A DNA stretch of 64,000 nucleotides, taken from assembly GCF_015477805.1 (NCBI RefSeq), contig NZ_JADLQL010000001.1, forward strand, positions 372,001-436,000, given 5' to 3'. The notes beneath the pieces are model-generated. The model saw only the letters and a list, made by a program, of their open reading frames with translations. It searched no databases and was not told where the DNA came from. The stretch comes from Nocardia flavorosea. GTDB lineage: Bacteria > Actinomycetota > Actinomycetes > Mycobacteriales > Mycobacteriaceae. A program made the translations under genes and the position numbers. Shown piece by piece: positions 9,283 to 18,450 of the stretch (the stretch's first letter is position 1; the number at the start of each line of letters is the position of its first letter).

Positions 9283-10356
9283 ATGTCCTCGGCATGGTTA
9301 CGCGCGAACGCGGTGTCCTGGTCCCTTCCCCAAACCCCCGGCACGCTCGCCGGTGCACTGGCCGATATGGAGTTCGTCCAGGCCGATCCCATTCGGGCGC
9401 CGGCGCGTGCCCAGGACCTGATCCTGCGCCAGCGTGTCCGGGGATACCGGGCCGGCGATCTCGACCGCCACTATCGAGAACTCGGTATCGACGAGGACAT
9501 GGTGTACGCCTACGGCTATATCGTGCCCCGGCTGCGTTCGCTCCTGCACCCGCGCCGCCACCCGCGGGCGACCAACGGTGCCTACCCGCACGACACCCGT
9601 TCGGCCGAGGTCCTGGAATTCGTCCGGGAACGTGGGGTCGTGCACCCGCGCGAACTTCAGGAACATTTCGGCCATCGCGGGGTGGTGAACGCCTGGGGCG
9701 GTACCTCCTCGGCGACCACCGTGCTCCTCGAGGAGTTGCACCGCTACGGGCTGCTACGGGTAGCCGACCGGGTTTCCGGAGTACGACGCTACGAGCCGGC
9801 ACCGGCCCCCGCGGAACCGGCGGCCGCGCCGGGTGAACGGCGCCGGGCGCTGGCGCTGCGAATCGCTCGGACCCTGGCGCCCGCGGCGGAATCGACGCTC
9901 ACCGCGACGGTCAACCGGGCCGTGCGCCCGATCGGCGGCGGCACCGGCTCGGCCACGATCCGGGAACTGCGCACTTCCGGTGAGCTCGCCGGCCGTACGG
10001 TCGACGGTGTGCGCTACCTGTGGCCGGCCGATCTGGTACCCACCGACCGCCCGGCACCTGCCCGGGTACGGTTCCTGGCGCCGTTCGACCCGCTGGTCTG
10101 GGACCGGAAACGGTTCGGCGCGATCTGGGGATGGGATTACCGGTTCGAGGCCTACACGCCCGCTGCGAAGCGGATCCGCGGCTATTACGCGATGCCCATG
10201 CTGTGGCGGGACCGGGTGATCGGCTGGGCCACCTGTACGGGCCCCGGCAGCGAAGTCGAAGTGGGTTTCGCCGACGGCGCGCCCGCGAGCAAAGCTTTTG
10301 CGACTGCCTTGGACGCGGAGATCGCCCGGCTCCGGGCCTTTCTGGGACCGAAATGA
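9283..10356 (+). CDS. Winged-helix DNA glycosylase, YcaQ-like
   Basis: The 357-residue protein belongs to the winged-helix HTH_42 group that includes the interstrand-crosslink glycosylase YcaQ and AlkZ. It begins with the family's FVQADPIRAPARAQDLILRQR block (about 31-51), has a DLDRHYRELG and a VYAYGYIVPR segment (about 62-85), and ends with the FDPLVWDRKR and YRFEAYTPAAKR blocks (about 268-300) typical of the family. A Pro/Ala-rich insert lies around 166-180. The expected role is excision of bulky or crosslinked bases, possibly against a toxin made by the host; activity was not testable here. No operon partner. The start is supported by the -10 box six bases upstream. Confidence 0.85.
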   Translation: MSSAWLRANAVSWSLPQTPGTLAGALADMEFVQADPIRAPARAQDLILRQRVRGYRAGDLDRHYRELGIDEDMVYAYGYIVPRLRSLLHPRRHPRATNGAYPHDTRSAEVLEFVRERGVVHPRELQEHFGHRGVVNAWGGTSSATTVLLEELHRYGLLRVADRVSGVRRYEPAPAPAEPAAAPGERRRALALRIARTLAPAAESTLTATVNRAVRPIGGGTGSATIRELRTSGELAGRTVDGVRYLWPADLVPTDRPAPARVRFLAPFDPLVWDRKRFGAIWGWDYRFEAYTPAAKRIRGYYAMPMLWRDRVIGWATCTGPGSEVEVGFADGAPASKAFATALDAEIARLRAFLGPK

Positions 10357-10931
10357 TTCGAGACTCCCACTCCGCGTCGGCCCCTGCACGCCGTAACCTC
10401 GCGCATGCCGGCCGGGCGCGCCGGCACCGACATTCGGGCGACGCGCCCGCACACGCGTCCCGGAAGGCTGCCGGATCCCTGCTCGCCGGGCAGCGCCGGG
10501 CAGGACGTAACGATCCGGAATGCGCTCCGGCGGGCCGAACCACGGCACCGGAACAAGACCCGTCCAGCGCGACCCGGGCCGGACGGTTGCCCCGGACCCC
10601 CGGAAACGCTCCCGTGACCCCGTAAAGTTGCCGCCCACGGTATCCGACGACGAAATACGGCCGCATGCATTCCCCTGGTTCAGCGCTGCAACCGGGCTGC
10701 AATCGAGCAACTGGGGAATGTCGGCTGCACACGACTGCCGCACCGCGGGCGTGTCGCGGTCAGCCCGTGTTGCCGCCGCCTGGCACGGCATCGGGCGGGA
10801 TCGCTCGTACCGGTGGCGTTTGCTGCACCATGTCCCGGGTAGCCGCCCACCGGTCCAGCCCGGCAGCGGGCGCGGTCGCCGGATCGCGCCGTACGCCGGC
10901 CGGGGTCAGCGTGTCGGTCGAGGGAGCGGAT
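10357..10931. other. Intergenic region, 575 bases
   Basis: Co-directional gap between the YcaQ-like and alcohol dehydrogenase genes. The frame of the dehydrogenase stays open upstream to about 10665, but the in-frame extension has no ribosome site and unlike codon use. No gene, repeat or RNA was recognised. Confidence 0.5.
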
Positions 10932-12119
10932 ATGAAAGCTGTGACGTGGCAGGGCAAACGTAATGTTCGGGTGTCCGATGTGGCCGATCCGCGGATCCAC
11001 CAGCCCGGTGACGCCGTTGTCCGGGTGACCTCCACCGCGATCTGTGGCTCCGATCTGCACCTGTACGAACTGCTGGGCCCGTACATGTCCGCGGGTGATG
11101 TGCTGGGGCACGAGGCGATCGGAGTTGTCGAGGACATCGGCCCGGCGGTCACGAATCTCTCGCCGGGCGACCGTGTGGTGGTGCCGTTCCAGATCAGCTG
11201 CGGTGGCTGCGTGATGTGCCGGCAGGGGCTGATGACCCAGTGCGAGACGACGCAGGTGCGGGATCAGGGCTGCGGTGCTGCGCTGTTCGGGTATTCCAAG
11301 CTCTACGGTCAGGTGCCGGGCGGGCAGGCCGAATATCTGCGGGTACCGCATGCCGATTTCACCCATATCCGGGTGCCCGACGGCCCCGCCGACACCCGGT
11401 ACCTGTACCTGTCGGATGTACTGCCGACCGCGTGGCAGGCCGTCGAGTACGCCGCTGTACCGGACGGCGGATCGGTGACCGTCCTCGGGCTCGGGCCGAT
11501 CGGCGAGATGGCGGCGCGGATCGCGCACCATCGGGGGCTCCGGGTGATCGGTGTGGACCTGGTCGCCGAACGCCTGGACCGGGCGGCAGCGCACGGTATC
11601 GACACGATCGATCTACGCGCGGTCGGCGGCGGCCTCGCCGACGCGGTACGCGACCGCACCGACGGCCGTGGCTGTGATGCGGTGATCGAGGCGGTCGGTA
11701 TGGAGGCCCACGGGTCCCCGGTGGCGGCCGTGGCGCAACGCGCTGTGTCGTACCTGCCCGCCGCGGTGGCCGCGCCGGCGATGAACACCGCGGCGGTGGA
11801 CCGGCTCGCCGCCCTGCATACGGCGATCGATATCGTCCGGCGCGGTGGAACCATCTCGATCATCGGTGTGTACGGCGGCATGGCCGATCCGATGCCGATG
11901 CGGGTGCTGTTCGACAAACAGATCCAGTTGCGTATGGGGCAAGCCAATGTGAAGCGCTGGTCCGACGAAATTCTGCCGTTGCTCGACGACAGTGACCCGC
12001 TCGGCGTGGAAAACTTCGCCACCCACCACCTTCCGATGTCGGCGGCGCCCGATGCGTATCGCATGTTCCAGGCCAAGGACGACGGCGCGATCAAGATCGT
12101 CCTGGATCCCGCTGCGTGA
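10932..12119 (+). CDS. Zinc-dependent alcohol dehydrogenase, formaldehyde-dehydrogenase-like subgroup
   Basis: The 395-residue medium-chain dehydrogenase shows the catalytic zinc site (CGSDLHLYE and GHEAIGVVEDIG), a structural zinc loop (CGGCVMCRQGLMTQC), and an NAD-binding GLGPIGEMAARIA segment. The long insert before the C-terminal IDIVRRGGTISIIGVYGG block resembles the glutathione-independent formaldehyde dehydrogenase group. It should oxidise a primary alcohol or aldehyde hydrate with NAD; the substrate is unknown. AGGGAGCGG five bases before ATG 10932 fixes the start. It stands alone, 200 bases ahead of the MaoC gene. Confidence 0.88.
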   Translation: MKAVTWQGKRNVRVSDVADPRIHQPGDAVVRVTSTAICGSDLHLYELLGPYMSAGDVLGHEAIGVVEDIGPAVTNLSPGDRVVVPFQISCGGCVMCRQGLMTQCETTQVRDQGCGAALFGYSKLYGQVPGGQAEYLRVPHADFTHIRVPDGPADTRYLYLSDVLPTAWQAVEYAAVPDGGSVTVLGLGPIGEMAARIAHHRGLRVIGVDLVAERLDRAAAHGIDTIDLRAVGGGLADAVRDRTDGRGCDAVIEAVGMEAHGSPVAAVAQRAVSYLPAAVAAPAMNTAAVDRLAALHTAIDIVRRGGTISIIGVYGGMADPMPMRVLFDKQIQLRMGQANVKRWSDEILPLLDDSDPLGVENFATHHLPMSAAPDAYRMFQAKDDGAIKIVLDPAA

Positions 12120-12276
12120 CCGGGTTCGCGCCGCGCCGAGCCGGTCACCGCATCACCGCGCGGGCCGCGTTCGATGTGCCCGCGCGCGAACAGGGGGCAA
12201 TTTGCGACTCAGCGTGAACATGTCTCAGTCCGGGTTGAACTCGGGGACGAAGTGCGCAATACCTATTAGCGGAGTC

Positions 12277-12294
12277 GCGCTGTCGAGACAGCGC
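12277..12294 (+). promoter_or_regulatory. Inverted repeat upstream of the MaoC gene
   Basis: Eight-base arms GCGCTGTC and GACAGCGC are separated by GA. A possible promoter (TTGAAC near 12236, TACCTATTAG near 12260) lies just upstream, so the repeat would sit at the transcription start or in the leader, as an operator or small hairpin 26 bases before the start codon. Confidence 0.5.
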
Positions 12295-12319
12295 TCGCAC
12301 GGGACCGAAGGAGACAACT

Positions 12320-12778
12320 GTGCGCACATTCACCGGCAAGGACGAGGTTCTGGCGGCAGTGGGGGAAACCCTGGGTACCAGCGACTGGGTGGAGGTCACC
12401 CAGCAGATGGTCGATCAGTTCGCCGAGGCCACCGGCGATCACCAGTGGATCCATGTCGATCCGGAACGGGCGAAGCGGGAGAGCCCGTTCGGCGGGCCCA
12501 TCGCGCACGGCTACCTGACCTTGTCGCTGCTGCCCAAGTTCACTTCCCGGATCTTCACCTTCCCCGGCGCCGAACTGGGGATCAACTACGGCTCCAACAA
12601 GGTCCGGTTCCCGAGTCCGGTTCCGGTGGGTGCGAAAGTCCGTTCCACCGCCGTACTGGTGGCTGCGGCCGAGGTATCCGGCGGTGCATTGCAGCTGGTC
12701 GTGCAGCACACCGTGGAGACCGAGGGCGGCAGCAAACCCGCGCTGATCGCCGAAGTGGTGAGCCGGGTCGTGTTCTGA
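12320..12778 (+). CDS. MaoC-family (R)-specific enoyl-CoA hydratase-like protein
   Basis: The 152-residue single hot-dog protein carries the hydratase-2 motif in FAEATGDHQWIHVDPERA (Asp and His catalytic pair, about 37-50) and GGPIAHGYLTLSLL. It resembles nodulation protein NodN and R-hydratases that add water to trans-2-enoyl-CoA in beta-oxidation or fatty-acid supply. GAAGGAGA seven bases before GTG 12320 supports the start. It is transcribed alone and converges on the NDMA-type dehydrogenase. Confidence 0.9.
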   Translation: MRTFTGKDEVLAAVGETLGTSDWVEVTQQMVDQFAEATGDHQWIHVDPERAKRESPFGGPIAHGYLTLSLLPKFTSRIFTFPGAELGINYGSNKVRFPSPVPVGAKVRSTAVLVAAAEVSGGALQLVVQHTVETEGGSKPALIAEVVSRVVF

Positions 12779-12786
12779 CCCGTGGC

Positions 12787-12815
12787 ACCGGCGCCGATCA
12801 GCGATCGGCGTCGGT
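12787..12815. terminator. Hairpin between convergent genes, possible two-way terminator
   Basis: CGCCGATC (12792-12799) pairs with GATCGGCG (12803-12810) across an AGC loop, and ACCG/CGGT extend the stem with one mismatch each side. It overlaps the stop codon of the left-pointing dehydrogenase and lies 9 bases after the MaoC gene. No T run follows. Confidence 0.45.
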
Positions 12816-13925
12816 GAACCGGATGATCCCGCGGATATTGCGGCCCTCGAGCATATCGGTGATCCCCGCGTTGATCTGCTCGAGCGGGTATTCGCGGGTG
12901 ATCATGTCGCCGAGCCCGAGATCGCCGAGTTTGTAGAGTGCCAGCACCTCCGGGATCAGCAACTGCGGATTCCCGCCGCCGAACAGGGTGCCGCACAGGC
13001 TCTTCTGCTGGAACGTCAGCGCCGACAGGTTCATCCGCGGATTGGTTTCCGCGGCGTCACCGGTGGCGGCGAGGACGCAACTACCGGCCTTGGCCGTGAT
13101 CCGCATCCATTTGGCCAGATCGTGACCGTCGCACCGGCCGACCGCTACGATCACCGTCCGGCACATCTGCCCCCCGGTGATTTCTTCGATCGCGCCGATC
13201 GCGGTATCGATATCGGAGTAGGTGTGGGTGGCGCCGAACTTCGCGGCCTGTGTGCATTTGGCCTCGACCGGATCCACCGCGAAGATCCGCCGCGCCCCGG
13301 AGATCACGGCGGCCTGTACCGCGGCCGTACCCACCGCGCCGGCGCCGATCACCGCGATATCTTCGCCGGGCCGCACCGTGGCGGTATTGACCACGGCCCC
13401 GTATCCGGTGGTGACGCTGCAACTGGCGAGGCAGGCGATATCGAACGGGATCGTGGGGTCGATCTTGACCACCGAACTCTTGTGCACCACCGCATAGGGG
13501 GCGAAGGCGCCGATCAGAGAGGTGGGATGCACATCGTGGCCGCGGGCCCGGATACGGAAGGTTCCGTCGGATACGGCGCCCCGGGTGAGCAGCTCCTGTC
13601 CGCGGTCGCACAGATTGTGGTGACCCGATAGGCAGGATTGGCATATCCCGCAGGCCGGGATGAAGGAGAACACCACATGATCGCCCACTGCGAGCTGGTC
13701 GACTCCCGTGCCCACCTCGACGATCACCCCGGCTCCCTCGTGTCCGCCGAGGATCGGGAACTCGGCGGTGGGGACGTCGCCGCTGGCCAGCCGCTGATCG
13801 AACTGGCACAGCCCGGCGGTTTCGACGCGGACTTTGACCTCGCCTTGCTGGGGGTCGCCGATCTCGATCTCCTCGACCGACCACGGCTGCGCGTAATCCC
13901 AGATCAAAGCACCCTTGGATTTCAT
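12798..13925 (-). CDS. NDMA-dependent-type alcohol dehydrogenase (nicotinoprotein)
   Basis: The 375-residue zinc dehydrogenase has the opening typical of the NDMA-dependent family (KGALIWDYAQPWSVEEIEIGDP), catalytic-zinc GHEGAGVIVEVG, structural-zinc CGICQSCLSGHHNLC, and the cofactor fold GAGAVGTAAVQAA. Members of this family hold NAD(P) tightly and are thought to pass electrons to mycofactocin; this is family knowledge, not visible here. One catalytic-site feature is unusual: the first zinc ligand region reads GLCQFDQRL instead of the common GMCHSDHHL, so the His next to Cys is missing. Its neighbour 170 bases downstream is a mycofactocin-type SDR. No mycofactocin synthesis genes lie in the window. 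Confidence 0.85.
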   Translation of the reverse strand: MKSKGALIWDYAQPWSVEEIEIGDPQQGEVKVRVETAGLCQFDQRLASGDVPTAEFPILGGHEGAGVIVEVGTGVDQLAVGDHVVFSFIPACGICQSCLSGHHNLCDRGQELLTRGAVSDGTFRIRARGHDVHPTSLIGAFAPYAVVHKSSVVKIDPTIPFDIACLASCSVTTGYGAVVNTATVRPGEDIAVIGAGAVGTAAVQAAVISGARRIFAVDPVEAKCTQAAKFGATHTYSDIDTAIGAIEEITGGQMCRTVIVAVGRCDGHDLAKWMRITAKAGSCVLAATGDAAETNPRMNLSALTFQQKSLCGTLFGGGNPQLLIPEVLALYKLGDLGLGDMITREYPLEQINAGITDMLEGRNIRGIIRFTDADR

Positions 13926-14095
13926 CGGCTTCCCTAACTGTCGCGACGGTCGTGCCCGTGGTCCACGGCAGTACCCAGGTTGCCCGATAATGTCGTTCTC
14001 GGAAAGTGTTATATCTAGTTTTCCTACGATTTTCCGCGCGACCGGCCCGAGAACCCGCCGCGGCGCCGCCCGAACGGCACCGCCGCGGGCCGTCG

Positions 14096-14917
14096 TCAGT
14101 ACTGGGCCGAACCGAGATCCACCGAGATACTGCCGGCGGTGACGAACCGGGATTCATCGCCGGCCAGCCAGCACACCGCGTCCGCGATGTCCTCCGGCAT
14201 CGCGATTCCCTCCGGCAGCAGCGCAGTGTTCATCCCGGCCAGCTGACCGTTGGTCTCGGCGGCCCGGGTGAGGGCGCCGACCATATCGCCCGAACCCATC
14301 GGCGTGGCCACCGGGCCGGGGGCGACGCTGTTGACCCGGATCGAATGCTTACCGAGTTCGGCGGCGAACGCCCGTGCCATCCCGGTGACGGCATGCTTGC
14401 TGGCGGTGTAGTGGACCATGAACGGCTGCATGGCCACCCCGGATGCCGAGCTGATGAGAACGATCGACCCGCCGCGGCCGCCGTCGATGATGTGCTGCGC
14501 GCCCGCCATCACCGTATTCCAGGTTCCGGTGACATTGGTGTCGATCACCGCCCCGAACGATTCCGGGGTGATGGTGTCCCAGGGCTCGGGGATGCAGATA
14601 CCCGCATTGGCCACGATCACATCGAGACGCCCGAACCGGGCGACTCCCTCGTTCACGATGGTGCGCAGCGCCGCGAGGTCGCGGGTATCGGCGACGGCGG
14701 CGAGGATCTTGCCGCCCGCGTCCGCCACCAGGCGCACGGTTTCGTCGAGATCGTCCGGGGTCGCGGAATCATAGGGCACCGTGGGCGGCAGCGGTGCGCA
14801 CAGATCGACCGCGATGATATCGGCGCCCTCCGCCGCGAGTCGTTGCGCGTGAGCGCGGCCCTGGCCGCGCGCCGCCCCGGTGACGAAAGCTACCTTGCCG
14901 GATAGTCGAGCGCTCAC
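14096..14917 (-). CDS. Mycofactocin-coupled short-chain dehydrogenase
   Basis: The 273-residue SDR has the GAARGQGRAHA cofactor motif and IIAVDLC strand end characteristic of the mycofactocin-coupled SDR subfamily, NAG at the central strand (VANAGI), Ser in LISSASG and the catalytic YTASK. It should oxidise a secondary alcohol while keeping its NAD bound. GTG 14917 is chosen because AGGAG stands eight bases upstream; the longer open frame to 15559 runs antisense over cysQ and is not real. It follows the NDMA-type dehydrogenase on the same strand with a 170-base gap and may share its physiological role. Confidence 0.9.
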   Translation of the reverse strand: MSARLSGKVAFVTGAARGQGRAHAQRLAAEGADIIAVDLCAPLPPTVPYDSATPDDLDETVRLVADAGGKILAAVADTRDLAALRTIVNEGVARFGRLDVIVANAGICIPEPWDTITPESFGAVIDTNVTGTWNTVMAGAQHIIDGGRGGSIVLISSASGVAMQPFMVHYTASKHAVTGMARAFAAELGKHSIRVNSVAPGPVATPMGSGDMVGALTRAAETNGQLAGMNTALLPEGIAMPEDIADAVCWLAGDESRFVTAGSISVDLGSAQY

Positions 14918-15045
14918 TTGCTCTACTCCTGTCGTACGGGAAACGTCCGGCCATTGTGAGCCGACGGGAGGCCCACGCGCACCGGCCGGGCGCCCTGGGG
15001 ACACCGGCGGGGCGGCCCGTGCAACGCGGCGGATGCCAGGGCTCC

Positions 15046-15759
15046 CTACTCCGCCAACGCTTTCAGTGCGATCTCGGCCAGCTCGGGCCGGCAGATGATC
15101 AGGTCGGGCAGGTATGGATCGGGCCGGTTGTAGCGCAGCGGGGACCCGTCGAGCCGGGAGACATGAAGTCCGGCCGCGCGCGCGACGGCGACCGGGGCGC
15201 AGGAATCCCATTCGTACTGTCCGCCCGAATGGGCGTAGATATCGGCCGTACCGCGCACGACCGCCATCGCTTTCGCCCCGGCCGACCCCATCGGCACCTC
15301 GGTGGCCGACAGGCGGGCCACGAGCCGGCGCACTTCGAACGAGGGGCGGCTGCGTGACAGTGCCACCCGTACGGTGCCCGGGGGCGGCGGCGGTGCCGGC
15401 ACCGGTGGCCGGCCGGTGTGCAGGGTCTGGCCCGCGGCCGGTAGCGCGACGGCGCCGGCCACGGGTTCGCCGTCGACTGCCAGCGCCACGTGCACCGCCC
15501 AGTCCGACCGCCCCGGTTCGCCGAATTCGCGGGTGCCGTCGAGCGGGTCGACGATCCACACCCGGGATTGTTCGGTGCGGGCCGGGTCGTCGGGGGATTC
15601 CTCGGAAAGCACGGCGTCCGCCGGCCGGAACTCTGCCAAGCGGTCGAGCAGCAGGCGATTGGACCGCTGGTCACCGACTCGGCCGCCGAGTTCGCGGATC
15701 GACAGGAGAAGTTCGCCGGCTTCTTCGGCCAGGCTTGCGGCGAGGGTGTGGTCGTCCAT
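15046..15759 (-). CDS. cysQ: 3'(2'),5'-bisphosphate nucleotidase CysQ-like
   Basis: The 237-residue protein is an inositol-monophosphatase-fold enzyme with metal-binding SEESPDD (about 68-74), DPLDGTREF (about 87-95) and C-terminal WDSCAPVAVARAAG. CysQ removes the 3' phosphate of PAP or PAPS, recycling by-products of sulfate assimilation and sulfation; an inositol phosphatase role cannot be excluded. AGGAAGG six bases before ATG 15759 fixes the start; the in-frame upstream ATG at 15804 lacks one. It lies alone between two same-strand genes. Confidence 0.85.
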   Translation of the reverse strand: MDDHTLAASLAEEAGELLLSIRELGGRVGDQRSNRLLLDRLAEFRPADAVLSEESPDDPARTEQSRVWIVDPLDGTREFGEPGRSDWAVHVALAVDGEPVAGAVALPAAGQTLHTGRPPVPAPPPPPGTVRVALSRSRPSFEVRRLVARLSATEVPMGSAGAKAMAVVRGTADIYAHSGGQYEWDSCAPVAVARAAGLHVSRLDGSPLRYNRPDPYLPDLIICRPELAEIALKALAE

Positions 15760-15904
15760 GGGGATCCTTCCTGGCAGGCGCTGCCGTCCGGATCCATATA
15801 ACACGCTACGTCCGGCGATCTCGTCGCGCGGTGCCCGCGGCCGGCGGCGGTGCGGCCCGTGTCCGGCCGGGGCCGGCGGCCGGTACGGGCGCGGCGGGCC
15901 GGCG

Positions 15905-16051
15905 TCAGTAGGCCATGAACAGGATCTGATCCCGGGTGTAGTCGTGGCCGGGGTGGTTCTCGGTCAGGTGTTTGCGCACGTTGTCGACGAGTTCGTCCTC
16001 GTTCGCGCCGGTCAGGTGTTCACCGCAGGGGCAGTTCAGCTGGGTTTTCAT
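15905..16051 (-). CDS. Small DUF1059 protein
   Basis: This 48-residue protein starts MKTQLNCPCGEHLTGANEDE and contains the family's Cys-x-Cys-Gly near the start and the ENHPGHDYT segment at its end, matching DUF1059. GAAAGGATC precedes the ATG by six bases. The two Cys and two His could bind a metal; function unknown. It is co-directional with the P450 gene but separated by 69 bases. Confidence 0.85.
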   Translation of the reverse strand: MKTQLNCPCGEHLTGANEDELVDNVRKHLTENHPGHDYTRDQILFMAY

Positions 16052-16120
16052 CGGGGATCCTTTCGTCATGGGAAACAACGCCGCTCAGCGTAGTAGCCGC
16101 GGCGCCGCCGTGCCGACCGA

Positions 16121-17395
16121 TCAGGCCCGGTGTACCGGCAGTCGTTTGATGCCGTGGACGAAATCGCTGTGCACGTACTCCGGTGTTCCGAGTACCACGT
16201 CGGGGACGCGGGTCAGCAGCTCGTGAAACAGCAGCCGCAACTGCATTCGGGCCAGCCAGGCTCCCAGACAGAAATGGGCGCCGCCGCCCCCGAAGCCGGA
16301 ATGCGGATTCCGGGTTCGGGTGATATCGAAGATATGCGGATCGTCGAGTGCGGTCTCGTCACGATTGGCCGAACAATAGAACAGTACGAGTTTTTCACCG
16401 GCCCGGACCCGGGTGCCCGCGACTTCGGTATCGGTCACCGCGTGGCGGGCGAAATGCAGTACCGGTGTCGACCATCGGATGAATTCCTCCACCGCGCCAC
16501 CGATTCGCCCATCGAAATCCTCCAGCAGCCATTCCCGCTGCGCCGGCCGGTCCACCAGCGCCTGGAACGCATGGGAGGTGGCCTGTTTGGTGGTGTCGTT
16601 ACCGGCCGAGGCCAGTAGCACCATGAACGCCCCGATTTCCTCGTCGGTGAGCCGGTGGCCGTCGACCTCGGCGGCGACGATGGCGGACATGAGATCGTCG
16701 CGCGGCTCGGCTCGGCGTACGCGGGCCAGATCGGTTCCGGCGCGGTGCAGAATCTCGAACTGCGCCATGAAGAATTCCGCGCGTTCCGCGAGAGCGGCAT
16801 ATTCCTCGTCGCTGGAGCCGAACATGGCCTCGGCGGCCTGCGCGACCGCATCGCGTTCGGCCGGATCGATGCCGATCATCTCCGAAATAGTGCGCATCGG
16901 AAGCTTCCGCGACACGCTTTCCACGAAATCCACCGGCGCGCCCGAGGACAGATCGGTGAGGAATTCGCCGACGATTTCGGCGGCATCGGCCCGTATCCGG
17001 GATTCGATACGGCGGACTTGTTTCGGCGTGAACGCCGAACTGATCAGGCGCCGGTAGCGGGTGTGCTGCGGCGGATCCATGGTGAGGAAGAACGTGGTGG
17101 GCCGCTGTAGTTCGATGGGCATCGGGTCCATGCTGATACCCAGGCTCGAGGTGAACAGCTCGGGATGCCGGCTGACGAAGGCGATATCGTCGTACCTGGT
17201 CACCGCCCAGTAGCCGGGCTCGGCGTGGGGGTACAACGCGGGCGGCGGTGCATGCCAGGTGAGCCCGGGTTCGGTACGCAATTGCGCGAACACCTCGTCG
17301 CGGGCGGGGAAATCGCGGGCCCAGAAGGCGGGCTGGGAAATATCGAGCCGGTGGTAGCGGCGCGGTGTGGCGGGCGCGCTGTCGATAGGGCTCAT
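16121..17395 (-). CDS. Cytochrome P450
   Basis: The 424-residue soluble class-I P450 has the I-helix oxygen-binding motif ASAGNDTTK, the K-helix E-x-x-R (EFIR) and the heme loop FGGGGAHFCLG with Cys376 as the axial ligand. The sequence (long N-terminal HRLDISQPAFWA, ARDEVFAQLR) resembles the actinobacterial CYP124/125/142 lipid and sterol hydroxylase clan, but the subfamily cannot be set without alignment. No ferredoxin or reductase lies next to it. ATG 17395 begins the conserved sequence and follows CGGAGCC; the frame stays open further upstream over an unrelated gene. Confidence 0.88.
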   Translation of the reverse strand: MSPIDSAPATPRRYHRLDISQPAFWARDFPARDEVFAQLRTEPGLTWHAPPPALYPHAEPGYWAVTRYDDIAFVSRHPELFTSSLGISMDPMPIELQRPTTFFLTMDPPQHTRYRRLISSAFTPKQVRRIESRIRADAAEIVGEFLTDLSSGAPVDFVESVSRKLPMRTISEMIGIDPAERDAVAQAAEAMFGSSDEEYAALAERAEFFMAQFEILHRAGTDLARVRRAEPRDDLMSAIVAAEVDGHRLTDEEIGAFMVLLASAGNDTTKQATSHAFQALVDRPAQREWLLEDFDGRIGGAVEEFIRWSTPVLHFARHAVTDTEVAGTRVRAGEKLVLFYCSANRDETALDDPHIFDITRTRNPHSGFGGGGAHFCLGAWLARMQLRLLFHELLTRVPDVVLGTPEYVHSDFVHGIKRLPVHRA

Positions 17396-17465
17396 GAGCG
17401 GCTCCGAGCTCGGTGATCCATGGTGCGCGCGGAACGGCCGAATGCGCGCGAGTCGTAGGACTACT

Positions 17466-18182
17466 CTAGAGCGCCGCCTCATCCCGGGCGGCGGCTTCCG
17501 GCGAATCCAGATGCGCCCGGCGCACTCGGTGCAGGAAGTCGTCCAGCGGTGCTTCGTCCGGGGTCGGCGGTAATGCGGTGGCGGCGGTATCGAAGCGATA
17601 CTCGTAGTCGGCGAGGAGCCGGTGCACGGATCCGGCGCCGGGATCCGCCGCGGCCGCGGCGCCCAGCGCGTGGTAGCGGTCGGGATCGGGAACGCGGATC
17701 GGCAGCCGGCCCGTGGTGTAGAGCTCGTAGCCTTGCCACAGCAGGCGCATGGTGTGGCGGGCGTGCTTCGCCCGGCGAGCGGCGGAGGCCGGCGGCCGCG
17801 GGCCGGCCAGTCGCCGGAACTGGCTGGTGGCATACCCGAAGAAGGCATCGCGCACCCGGGTCGCGGACAGGAAGCAGGCCCGCAACCCGACCAGTTCCCG
17901 GCCGAAGGCGGATTCCGCGGTATAGCCGTCGAGCCACAGGATTTCGGTCGCGGTGGGGTTGCACGAGAGCATCAGCCGCATGGCCTTGCCGATTTCGTGA
18001 TAGGTCGCGTCGGCGCCGTCGCGGCCCTGCCGGGTCTGGCGGCTCGGCGGGTGCAGGCCGAGTAGATTCCGGGTCGGCTCCACATAGATCCCGGCGTAGT
18101 CGATATCGCTGGCGGGACCGGCCAGGCCGTAGGCCGTCGAACCGACCACTCCCTCGAGCAGCAGATCCTTCGTGTGGTCCAT
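17466..18182 (-). CDS. Nucleotidyltransferase-domain protein (pol-beta superfamily)
   Basis: The 238-residue protein has the minimal nucleotidyltransferase signature GSTAYGLAGPASDIDYAGIY near its start (about 14-33), with the Gly-Ser and Asp-x-Asp pattern needed for metal and NTP binding, followed by a helical C-terminal half. It belongs to the predicted nucleotidyltransferase group COG3541. The substrate is unknown. GAGGAGGATC precedes the ATG. It is divergent from a methyltransferase gene 268 bases away. Confidence 0.75.
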   Translation of the reverse strand: MDHTKDLLLEGVVGSTAYGLAGPASDIDYAGIYVEPTRNLLGLHPPSRQTRQGRDGADATYHEIGKAMRLMLSCNPTATEILWLDGYTAESAFGRELVGLRACFLSATRVRDAFFGYATSQFRRLAGPRPPASAARRAKHARHTMRLLWQGYELYTTGRLPIRVPDPDRYHALGAAAAADPGAGSVHRLLADYEYRFDTAATALPPTPDEAPLDDFLHRVRRAHLDSPEAAARDEAAL

Positions 18183-18450
18183 CGGTGATCCTCCTCGTCA
18201 CCCCGGCCGATCGCCGCAACCGGTCGCGCGAGCACACCTGTTGCGGCGCGTACCCCGACGTGATCATGTCGCACCGGACGCGTTGTGGCCAGCGATTTTC
18301 CATTCGCTACCGGTGCGGCCGAACGCAATCGGAATCTTTTTGTGGATGTTTCCGCAGCCGGCGATGAATTCGCGGCGGGCCGGCCGTCACCACTGTCGAG
18401 CCCTACCTGTCGAGATCGCACCACACCACAACCGGACAGAGAGAAAACCG

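Noticed and set aside
12212..12228. KstR-like near match TGAACATGTC before the MaoC gene
   Set aside because: It fails two fixed positions of the motif (GTC instead of GTT and a wrong first base).
14918..15559. Upstream open frame joined to the mycofactocin-type SDR
   Set aside because: It overlaps cysQ on the same strand in another frame, and AGGAG before GTG 14917 gives a proper start.
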